From an uncultured Alloprevotella sp. (GTDB lineage: Bacteria > Bacteroidota > Bacteroidia > Bacteroidales > Bacteroidaceae), in the NCBI GenBank assembly GCA_944320745.1, contig CALUIN010000004.1, positions 1 through 64,000 on the forward strand: DNA of 64,000 nucleotides. Reading direction: 5' to 3'. The translations under genes and the position numbers were made by a program. A model generated the notes under the pieces. The model worked only from the letters and a program-made list of their open reading frames with translations. It made no database searches and was not told the origin of the DNA. Below, piece by piece: positions 52,042 to 61,530 of this stretch (positions are counted from its first letter, which is position 1; each line of letters opens with the position of its first letter).

Positions 52042-52758
52042 ATGAACTTCCTGACCGGACAGACGCTCGCTTTCGACAAACCGCTGGGGCTTACCTCCTT
52101 CGCCCTGGTGGCCAAGGTGCGCTGGCTGCTGACGCGCCGCATGGACGGCCGGAAAATCAAGGTGGGCCACGCCGGTACGCTCGACCCGCTCGCCACGGGC
52201 GTCATGGTGCTCTGCACCGGCCGCGCCACCAAGCAGATAGCGCAACTGCAGGAGGGCACAAAGGAATACACCGCCACGCTGCGGCTGGGCGCCACTACGC
52301 CCAGTTTCGACTTGGAGCACCCCATCGACGCGACCTACCCCACGGCGCACATCACCGAGGAGGCCGTGCGCCGCGTGCTCCAGGACTTCACGGGCGACAT
52401 CATGCAGGTGCCCCCGGGCTTCTCGGCCTGCAAGGTGGACGGCCGCCGCGCCTACGACCTGGCCCGGAAAGGCAAGGAAGTGCAGCTCGAAGCCAAGCCG
52501 GTCCGCATAGACAGCATCGAGCTGACGGACTGCCGCCTGGACGAGCAGCGAATCGACATCCACGTGACCTGCTCCAAGGGAACCTACATCCGCGCGCTGG
52601 CCCGCGACATCGGCCGCGCACTCGGCAGCGGAGCCCATCTCACCGCACTGCGCCGCACCCGCGTCGGCAACTTCCGAGAGGCCGACTGCTTCACGCCCGA
52701 AGGCTTCGCGCAGTGGCTCCAAGAGATCGACGTCGAGACGGAACTGCCCCGCCAGTGA
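52042..52758 (+). CDS. truB: tRNA pseudouridine(55) synthase
   Basis: 238 aa. It makes pseudouridine 55 in the tRNA T-loop. The catalytic Asp lies in KVGHAGTLDPLATGVMVLCT. LAFDKPLGLTSFALVAKVRW and SKGTYIRALARDIGRALGSG are conserved blocks. A GTG 6 nt upstream of the ATG is an alternative start. The protein is the short type without a C-terminal PUA domain, usual for Bacteroidota. Part of the ftsX-folK operon. Confidence 0.95.
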   Translation: MNFLTGQTLAFDKPLGLTSFALVAKVRWLLTRRMDGRKIKVGHAGTLDPLATGVMVLCTGRATKQIAQLQEGTKEYTATLRLGATTPSFDLEHPIDATYPTAHITEEAVRRVLQDFTGDIMQVPPGFSACKVDGRRAYDLARKGKEVQLEAKPVRIDSIELTDCRLDEQRIDIHVTCSKGTYIRALARDIGRALGSGAHLTALRRTRVGNFREADCFTPEGFAQWLQEIDVETELPRQ

Positions 52759-52794
52759 CGCCGCCGCACCCCGTAAAACTCATCGCTACGACAT

Positions 52795-53847
52795 ATGAAG
52801 CTCTCACAATTCAAATTCAAACTCCCCGAGGAGAAAATCGCAAAATATCCGCCTCCCCATCGCGACGAAGGCCGCATGATGGTGCTCCACCGCAAGACGG
52901 GCGACATCGAACACCGCATGTTCAAGGACATCCTGGACTTCTTCGACGAGCACGACGTATTCGTGTTCAACGACACGAAGGTGTTCCCGGCACGCCTTTA
53001 CGGCAACAAGGAGAAAACGGGAGCGCGCATCGAGGTGTTCCTCCTGCGCGAGCTCAACCAGGAGCTGCGCCTCTGGGACGTACTGGTAGACCCCGCCCGC
53101 AAAATCCGCATCGGCAACAAGCTGTACTTCGGCGAGGACAACTCCATCGTGGCCGAAGTCATCGACAACACCACGAGCCGCGGCCGCACGCTCCGCTTCC
53201 TCTACGACGGCGACCACGACGAGTTCAAGCGCTCGCTCTACGCGCTCGGCGAGGCCCCGCTGCCCCGCTTCATAGGCCGCGAGAGCGAACCCGAGGACCT
53301 GGAGCGCTTCCAGTGCATCTTCGCCCGCCACGAGGGCGCCGTCACCGCGCCGACCGCCGGACTCCACTTCTCCCGCGAGCTGATGAAGCGCATGGAAATC
53401 AAAGGCATCGACTTCGCCTACATCACCCTGCACTGCGGACTGGGCAACTTCCGCAACACGGACGTGGAGGACCTCACCAAGCACAAGATGGACTCCGAGC
53501 AAATGTTCGTCGAGACAGCCTGCTGCACCACCGTGAACCACGCCAAGGACGAAGGCCACAAGATCGTAGCCGTGGGCACCACCGTGCAGCGCGCGCTCGA
53601 GGCCTGCGTGGGCCCCAACTGCCGCATCAAGGAGTTCGAGGGCTGGACCAACAAGTTCATCTTCCCGCCCTACGACTTCAGCGTGGCCGACGCCATGCTC
53701 TCCAACTTCCACCTGCCCTACTCCACCCTGCTCATGCTCACCGCCGCTTTCGGAGGATACGACTACACGATGCACGCCTACGACGTGGCCCTCAAGGAGG
53801 ACTACACGTTCGGCCCCTACGGCGACGTGATGCTCATCGTAGACTGA
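52795..53847 (+). CDS. queA: S-adenosylmethionine:tRNA ribosyltransferase-isomerase
   Basis: 350 aa. It adds the epoxycyclopentanediol unit from SAM to preQ1-tRNA, giving epoxyqueuosine. The N-terminus [60 protein letters not shown] and [20 protein letters not shown] are characteristic. Full length. It lies 5 nt before folK. Confidence 0.96.
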   Translation: MKLSQFKFKLPEEKIAKYPPPHRDEGRMMVLHRKTGDIEHRMFKDILDFFDEHDVFVFNDTKVFPARLYGNKEKTGARIEVFLLRELNQELRLWDVLVDPARKIRIGNKLYFGEDNSIVAEVIDNTTSRGRTLRFLYDGDHDEFKRSLYALGEAPLPRFIGRESEPEDLERFQCIFARHEGAVTAPTAGLHFSRELMKRMEIKGIDFAYITLHCGLGNFRNTDVEDLTKHKMDSEQMFVETACCTTVNHAKDEGHKIVAVGTTVQRALEACVGPNCRIKEFEGWTNKFIFPPYDFSVADAMLSNFHLPYSTLLMLTAAFGGYDYTMHAYDVALKEDYTFGPYGDVMLIVD

Positions 53848-53852
53848 GGCAC

Positions 53853-54773
53853 ATGAGACTCTACGTAGGGCTCGGCGCCAACACCGGCGACCGGAAACGA
53901 AACATAGAATCCGCCATACGGGCACTCGGCGGGCGCATCGGCGCCTGCGCCGGGTGCTCTTCTTTTTATGAAACGGAACCCGTAGGCTTCACCTCGCCCC
54001 ACCGCTTTCTCAACGCTGTGGCCGCCTTCGACACCGCGCTGACGCCCGGCGAACTGCTCGATGCCTCGCTGGACGTGGAGCGCGCCCTGGGCCGCACGGA
54101 GAAGAGCCGCGACGGCGTGTACCACGACCGCCCCATCGACATCGACCTGCTCCTGCTGGACGACGCCGTGACGCGCACGCCGCGCCTCGTCCTGCCCCAC
54201 CCGCACATGGAGCGCCGCCGCTTCGTCCTCGAACCGCTCTGCGAACTGGCGCCCGCCGTCCGCCATCCCCTGACGGGCCGGACGGCCGCCGAGATGCTGC
54301 GCGCGCTCAACCGCGCCGACATCCGCCGCCTCACGGCGCCGGACGCCCCGGCCGCCGAAGCGCTCGCCCGCCTGCTGCCCCAGCTCACCGACCATGCCGC
54401 GCCACCCACGCCCGCCGCGCTGGCCTCCCTGCTGGCCGCGGAAGGGACGCGCCTCTACGTCGCGGCGGACGAGGAGGGACGCATCCGGGGCACTGCCACG
54501 CTGTGCCTTTGCCGCCAGCTCACGGGGACGAAGGCTTGGATAGAAGACGTCGTGGTGGACGCAGCCTGCCGCGGACGCGGCTACGGCCGCCAGCTCATAG
54601 AGCACCTCGAGGCGGAAGCTGCCCGCTCCGGCGCGCAGAGCGTCAGCCTCACCTCGCGGCCCGCACGCCGCGCCGCCAACGCGCTCTACGCCGCCTGCGG
54701 CTTTGTCCGCCGCGAGACGAACGTTTACCGCAAGGTTCTGACACCCTCCGCGGAGGGCGCCGGGGCCGGATGA
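53853..54773 (+). CDS. folK: FolK (HPPK) fused to a C-terminal GNAT acetyltransferase domain
   Basis: 306 aa. Residues 1 to about 155 are 6-hydroxymethyl-7,8-dihydropterin pyrophosphokinase (folate synthesis): RLYVGLGANTGDRKRNIESA, CSSFYETEPVGF, YHDRPIDIDLLLLDD and LPHPHMERRRFVLEPLCELA, a complete HPPK. Residues from about 165 form a GNAT domain with motif A IEDVVVDAACRGRGYGRQLI and the later ANALYAACGFVRRETNVYRK. No stop or frame change separates them. HPPK alone is about 160 aa, so this is a two-domain fusion. Why folate synthesis is linked to acetyl transfer is unknown. Last gene of the ftsX operon, followed by repeat array G acting as its terminator. Confidence 0.93.
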   Translation: MRLYVGLGANTGDRKRNIESAIRALGGRIGACAGCSSFYETEPVGFTSPHRFLNAVAAFDTALTPGELLDASLDVERALGRTEKSRDGVYHDRPIDIDLLLLDDAVTRTPRLVLPHPHMERRRFVLEPLCELAPAVRHPLTGRTAAEMLRALNRADIRRLTAPDAPAAEALARLLPQLTDHAAPPTPAALASLLAAEGTRLYVAADEEGRIRGTATLCLCRQLTGTKAWIEDVVVDAACRGRGYGRQLIEHLEAEAARSGAQSVSLTSRPARRAANALYAACGFVRRETNVYRKVLTPSAEGAGAG

Positions 54774-54801
54774 AGCGCCGCGCCGCCCGCACCGGGCGGA
54801 A

Positions 54802-54864
54802 ACGGGGCCTGGCCGCGGCACTACGGGGCTAAGCCCCGTTTTTACTGGCCTTAGCCCCGTAGCC
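54802..54864 (+). repeat. 21-bp tandem repeat array G (3 units), forming a terminator
   Basis: Units at 54802, 54823 and 54844. The middle one is the clearest palindrome of the family: ACGGGGC-TAA-GCCCCGT followed by TTTT, i.e. a 7-bp stem, 3-nt loop and T5 in the direction of folK. It lies 29 nt past the folK-GNAT stop and probably ends the ftsX-folK transcript. Confidence 0.9.
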
Positions 54865-54889
54865 GCCGGACGCGACGGCCGCTTACGAC

Positions 54890-54928
54890 AAAAGCAGCGC
54901 CCGCGCACGGAAAACCGTGCGCGGGCGC
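54890..54928 (-). terminator. Intrinsic terminator of the LpxL-like gene
   Basis: GCGCCCGCGCACGG / CCGTGCGCGGGCGC (54897-54910, 54915-54928), a 14-bp perfect stem with loop TTTT on the minus strand. It is followed by TGCTTTTG and begins 85 nt past the stop. Confidence 0.82.
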
Positions 54929-55013
54929 AAACTTAGCTGAAAAACGGGGGACGAAACGCTTTCGTGCGGAGGCGGAAGACACGCGGAGGCGGCGATGCCC
55001 GGCGCAGCCGCGC

Positions 55014-55901
55014 TCAATCGCCTTGAGCGGCGGACGCCGCGCGGCGGTGCTTCCAGCGGCGGTGGCTCCACAGCCACAGATGGGGCTGGCGGCGGATGAT
55101 GCGCTCGAGTTCCTCCATGTAGATCTCGGTGATGCGATAGTCCTCGTAGGCCCTGACGTCCTCCGTGACGAGGCGCAGGTGGAGGCGGTAATATCCGCGC
55201 TTCACGCGCCGGACGTCGGCAAAGTAGATGGCGGCGTCCACCTTCTTGGCAATGCGCTCTGTCCCGGTAAACACAGGCGTGTCCTGGTGGAGGAAGTTCA
55301 CCCAGTCGTGTATGCTGTTGGGCTTGGGCGACTGGTCTGAGATGAAGCCGATGATGGTGCGCTCGCCCCGCCGGCGCATCTCGAGGATCTGCCGCAGTGC
55401 GTCGTACTTGGAAATGTTGGCCGAGCCGAAGCGCGTGCGCATCTTGTAGAAAAGTTCGTCGAAGGCCTTGCTTTCCAAGGGCCGGTACAGCTGGCCGCAA
55501 TGCGTCGTGGCGCGCGTCACCCATAAGGGTATGGAGGAAATCCACTCCCAATTGCAGTAGTGGCCCAGGTAGATGAACACGAAGGGACACCGCTCGAGCG
55601 AACGCTCCATGTCGTCCACGCCCTCCACGACCATGCGGCGCTTCATCTCCTCCTCGGACATGGTGAGCAGCTTCAGGGTCTCGACCCCGTAGTCACAAAG
55701 AAAGCGGTAGAAGCGCCGCTCCACGCGCCGCCGCTCCGCCTCCGTCATCTCGGGAAAAGAGTGCGCGATGTTGGCGCGCACCACCGCGCGGCGGTAGCGC
55801 ACCAGATAGTATATCACGGGATAGCATACGTCCGAAAACAGGTAGAGCACGGGCAAGGGCAACCACGACAGCAAGCGGAGCAGGCCTATGAGGATTTTCA
55901 T
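55014..55901 (-). CDS. LpxL/HtrB-family lipid acyltransferase
   Basis: 295 aa. An N-terminal hydrophobic segment (LSWLPLPVLYLFSDVCYPVI) anchors the protein. ANIAHSFPEMTEAERRRVER and the HX4E catalytic motif (H114 to E119 in YLGHYCNWEW) identify the lysophospholipid/lipid A late acyltransferase family. FISDQSPKPNSIHDWVNF and HLWLWSHRRWKHR are the later conserved blocks. It probably adds a secondary acyl chain to lipid A. The only -7 box found lies 6 nt before the ATG, so the mRNA may be leaderless. Confidence 0.9.
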   Translation of the reverse strand: MKILIGLLRLLSWLPLPVLYLFSDVCYPVIYYLVRYRRAVVRANIAHSFPEMTEAERRRVERRFYRFLCDYGVETLKLLTMSEEEMKRRMVVEGVDDMERSLERCPFVFIYLGHYCNWEWISSIPLWVTRATTHCGQLYRPLESKAFDELFYKMRTRFGSANISKYDALRQILEMRRRGERTIIGFISDQSPKPNSIHDWVNFLHQDTPVFTGTERIAKKVDAAIYFADVRRVKRGYYRLHLRLVTEDVRAYEDYRITEIYMEELERIIRRQPHLWLWSHRRWKHRRAASAAQGD

Positions 55902-55906
55902 GATTG

Positions 55907-55914
55907 CAAAGGTA
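55907..55914 (-). promoter_or_regulatory. -7 box of the LpxL-like gene
   Basis: TACCTTTG on the minus strand, ending only 6 nt before the start codon. This predicts a transcription start at or next to the ATG. Confidence 0.6.
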
Positions 55915-55999
55915 GGAAAAATAATTCTATTGCCCGCCCTCTTTCCGACTTTATAAGAAACGCGCGGACGCAGCGCCGCCGGGCGGAAGCCACTCGCGC

Positions 56000-57250
56000 T
56001 CAGCGGGACTTGACGAATGCGGCCACGGCCGCTATGGCTTCCTCGCTCATGGGCAGGGCGCGGAAATAGTCCTCGGGCACGGCCATGGCCGGAAGCTGGC
56101 GCAGGAGGTGGTCGCAGGCGGGCAGCCAGACGAAGCGCACATCCGGCCGGCCCTTCAGAGCTTCCTGCCAGCGGTCAAAGTCGGCCCGCGTCACCTGGTA
56201 GTCATGACCGCCCTGCAGGAAGAGCATGGGGAGGCGCAGCCCTCGAGCCTCCGCCGGCCCGTCGTAGCGGCGGGCGGCCTGCAGGTAGGAATCGGGCAGC
56301 GCGGAGAGGATTTCCCGGCTGATGCTGTCGGCCTCGGCGCACGACATGCCTTTCACGTCGTGCACGAGGTAGCGCATCTGCTCGCGTATGGCTTCGTCCA
56401 TGGGCCGGGCCATGCCGGCCATCACCACGACGCCGGCCAGGGGGACTGCGCTGCGGCGGGCAATGCGCGGCGCCAGTGCGCCGCCGAGCGAGTGGCCGAG
56501 GACAAAAATGCGGGCCGTATCTGCCTCGGGCTGCGCGGCGGCCAGGCGCAGCGCGGCCACGGCGTCGTCCACCGTCTCCGTATTATAGTTCATCTCGGGA
56601 AATACGCTGGCCAGGCGTCCGGCATAGACGTAGGTCCGCTTGTCGTAGCGCAGGGTGGCCACGCCCCGGGCGGCCAGCCGGTGCGCCAGTTCGCGGAAGG
56701 GCTTGTTCGGTCCGAGCGTCTCGTCGCGGTCGTTGGGTCCGCTGCCATGCACGAGCACGACGACGGGGACACGGCCCCGCGCTGCGGCAGGCAGGCAGAG
56801 CGTCCCGGGCAAGCGCACCGGGCCGTTCTCCACCGTCACCTCGCGCTCCGTGAAACTGTCGGCCTGGGCTTCGGGCGCCGGTTCGGCCGGAGCGGGCGTA
56901 AGGGTGAGGGCCATGATGTGGCGGGTGCTGTCCGAGATCAGGGTGAAGAGCAGCGGTGTCTGCCCGAACGTGAGCCGGCGAGTGTCCTTCCGGTATCCCT
57001 GCACCTGCTCCGTGGCCCACTCGCCCTCATCGGCAAGCGGGCCGAACTGGGCGGAGAGCTGGGCGAATACGCCGGCAAAGGCCTCGGCCGAGACCTTCCC
57101 CTGGAGCGACGGGTGGAGCAGGCTGTAAATGCTGTCTCCTCGGCCGGCCTTTACGAAGTCCAACACGCGGCCGGCAAACGTGAAGTCGTCCGCCGCAGCC
57201 GGCAAGCACAAAGCAGCCAGGCACAGCCGCAACAATAAACTCCTTAACAT
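56000..57250 (-). CDS. Secreted alpha/beta hydrolase with N-terminal DUF3887 domain
   Basis: 416 aa. A signal peptide (MLRSLLLRLCLAALCLPAAA) is followed by a DUF3887-like helical domain to about residue 105 (SLLHPSLQGKVSAEAFAGVF). The alpha/beta hydrolase then shows VVLVHGSGPNDRDETLG (oxyanion region), the nucleophile elbow FVLGHSLGGALAPRI, an acid in FLQGGHDYQVTRADF and a terminal His in LPACDHLLRQL. It is likely a periplasmic esterase or peptidase of unknown substrate. It follows uvrA after 48 nt on the same strand with no clear -7 box, so it may be co-transcribed. Confidence 0.88.
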   Translation of the reverse strand: MLRSLLLRLCLAALCLPAAADDFTFAGRVLDFVKAGRGDSIYSLLHPSLQGKVSAEAFAGVFAQLSAQFGPLADEGEWATEQVQGYRKDTRRLTFGQTPLLFTLISDSTRHIMALTLTPAPAEPAPEAQADSFTEREVTVENGPVRLPGTLCLPAAARGRVPVVVLVHGSGPNDRDETLGPNKPFRELAHRLAARGVATLRYDKRTYVYAGRLASVFPEMNYNTETVDDAVAALRLAAAQPEADTARIFVLGHSLGGALAPRIARRSAVPLAGVVVMAGMARPMDEAIREQMRYLVHDVKGMSCAEADSISREILSALPDSYLQAARRYDGPAEARGLRLPMLFLQGGHDYQVTRADFDRWQEALKGRPDVRFVWLPACDHLLRQLPAMAVPEDYFRALPMSEEAIAAVAAFVKSR

Positions 57251-57298
57251 GTTTCTCCTTCTTAGAAAATACTTCCTTATATAAATAAATGGTGTGGC

Positions 57299-60115
<2,817 letters not shown>

Positions 60116-60192
60116 AGTTTCCCTTTCATTAGTCGCGGCCCGGCCGGCCGGAGCGCTCACAGCCCCGCGGCGGGCGGCAGCTATCGGCAGGA

Positions 60193-60200
60193 CAAAAGTA
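60193..60200 (-). promoter_or_regulatory. -7 box of uvrA
   Basis: TACTTTTG on the minus strand, 78 nt upstream of the ATG. It lies just beyond the terminator of the preceding gene. Confidence 0.65.
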
Positions 60201-60202
60201 AT

Positions 60203-60247
60203 AAAAAAAAAGCAAAGGTAAGGCGGATTTTCTTCCGGCTTACCTTT
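60203..60247 (-). terminator. Intrinsic terminator of the G8-tract acyltransferase gene
   Basis: AAAGGTAAG / CTTACCTTT (60214-60222, 60239-60247) plus an inner CGGA/TCCG pairing, followed on the minus strand by GC and nine T (60211-60203). Strong T-tract. Confidence 0.85.
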
Positions 60248-60321
60248 ACCGCTCTTTTAGCTCCGGGCAGGCGGCCCGCACCGGGCCTTTTCCGCGCGGT
60301 CCGCCCGTCCGCCACGTCCCG

Positions 60322-61321
60322 TCAGCGCAGCCCCAGCCAGGCATGCAGCCGCCGCGGCAGTACGGCCCGCGCAGCGGCCAGCAGGAGGCAGGTCACGGCC
60401 GTCACCAGCAGCCACTTCGCGAACCAGCCGCTCACGGGGCAGAAGCGGTCGGCAAGCTGAATAACGTAGCAGTGGCACAGGTAGACGCCGAACGACAGCC
60501 CGCCGAGCCAGCAGACGGGACGCAGCCAGCCGGCCACGCGCCCCCAAGCCTCCTCCGTCCGCCGCGAGAAGAGCAGCAGCACGACTGCCGCCGAATAGCA
60601 GAATGCCGTAGGCTTGATGCCGTAGCCGCCCGCGCCGTGCAGGCTGTGCAGCCACCACGCCTCGCCATACGCCGCCGCGGCGAACACGACCGCCAGCAGC
60701 AGCGGCAGCCACGGAGAGTAGTCGCGGCGAGAGCGGCCCAGATGTACGCCCAGGACGAAAAAGACCAGCCACACCGGGAAGGGGCCGGCATAGACCAAAA
60801 GCGGCAGGGCGTGGCCGCGCACCGTAACCACGCAGGTCACGGCCACGATGCTCACCGCCGACACCGCGGCCGCCGCAGCCACCCACCGCCGCGAGCAGCA
60901 GCGCTGGATAACGGGGAGCAGCAAGTAATACTGGATGATGAGCGCGATGAAGTAATAAACGCTGAAGCCGCACAGCAGCAACATCGCCGTGCTCGTCAGC
61001 CACGAACGGCTGCCGCCGTACAGGGCGAGCACATAGAGCGGGAGCGACCACAGCAGGCAGGGCACATAGACGCGCGGCACCTGCTTTCGCCAGAAGGCTA
61101 TTCTACCCCCCCCTGGTTACCAATAACTTACGGGAAAGAAAAAAGCCGCTGACGGCCAGAAACACCGGCACGGCGCAGTTCAGCAGCTGGCGCACGGCGA
61201 TGGCCGCGCACGAAGCGGGGCTGTCGAAGGCGAGGCTGCCGTCGAACGTATGGATGGCCACCACCATGAGTATGGCCGCGCCGCGCAGGAAGTCGAAATA
61301 AGGTATCCGCTGTTTTGCCAT
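60322..61321 (-). pseudogene. Acyltransferase family 3, frame broken at a G8 tract (candidate phase-variable gene)
   Basis: The first part (61321-61103, 72 aa) starts MAKQRIPYFDFLRGAAILMV with the family R-G and the later His (VAIHTFDGSLAF), then runs through KLLVTRGG into TAG. The rest (to 60322) is open in the neighbouring frame: VPRVYVPCLLWSLPLYVLAL, YYFIALIIQYYLLLPVIQRC and LGGLSFGVYLCHCYVIQLAD. The switch point is eight G on the coding strand (61113-61106). With seven G the two parts join as VTRGGRIAFWRKQVPRVYV, giving 332 aa. The span is 1000 nt, one over a codon multiple. Promoter and terminator are intact and no other lesion is seen, which favours an ON/OFF switch over decay. The product would acylate a surface glycan. 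Confidence 0.85.
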
Positions 61322-61372
61322 AATCCGTATAAGATGGGAAGAAAAAAGTCCTGCTTTCGGGGAACCCCCTCC

Positions 61373-61401
61373 GCTGCCGCCCGGACGGGCCGGGCGGCAG
61401 C
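61373..61401 (-). other. Stable 5'-leader hairpin of the G8-tract acyltransferase mRNA
   Basis: GCTGCCGCCCGG / CCGGGCGGCAGC (61373-61384, 61390-61401), a 12-bp perfect stem with a 5-nt loop. It begins at about the predicted transcription start. A second short palindrome, GGGGTTCCCC on the minus strand, and a T6 run follow in the leader. It could stabilise the mRNA or attenuate it. Confidence 0.55.
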
Positions 61402-61406
61402 AGGTG

Positions 61407-61414
61407 CAAAGTTA
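61407..61414 (-). promoter_or_regulatory. -7 box of the G8-tract acyltransferase gene
   Basis: TAACTTTG on the minus strand, 86 nt upstream of the ATG at 61321. Confidence 0.65.
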
Positions 61415-61476
61415 CGAATATTCCGCCGCCCGCGCGGCCCGCGGGGCCAAAAATCACGATAAAGGGTTGGCGCACA

Positions 61477-61508
61477 CTTGCCTGTCTGTGAGCGATTGAT
61501 TAACTTTG
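61477..61508 (+). promoter_or_regulatory. dsbD promoter
   Basis: CTTG (61477-61480), 20 nt, TAACTTTG (61501-61508). It is a near-consensus Bacteroidota promoter 23 nt before the ATG. Confidence 0.78.
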
Positions 61509-61530
61509 CCACAAAATTCGGTCAACCCTT

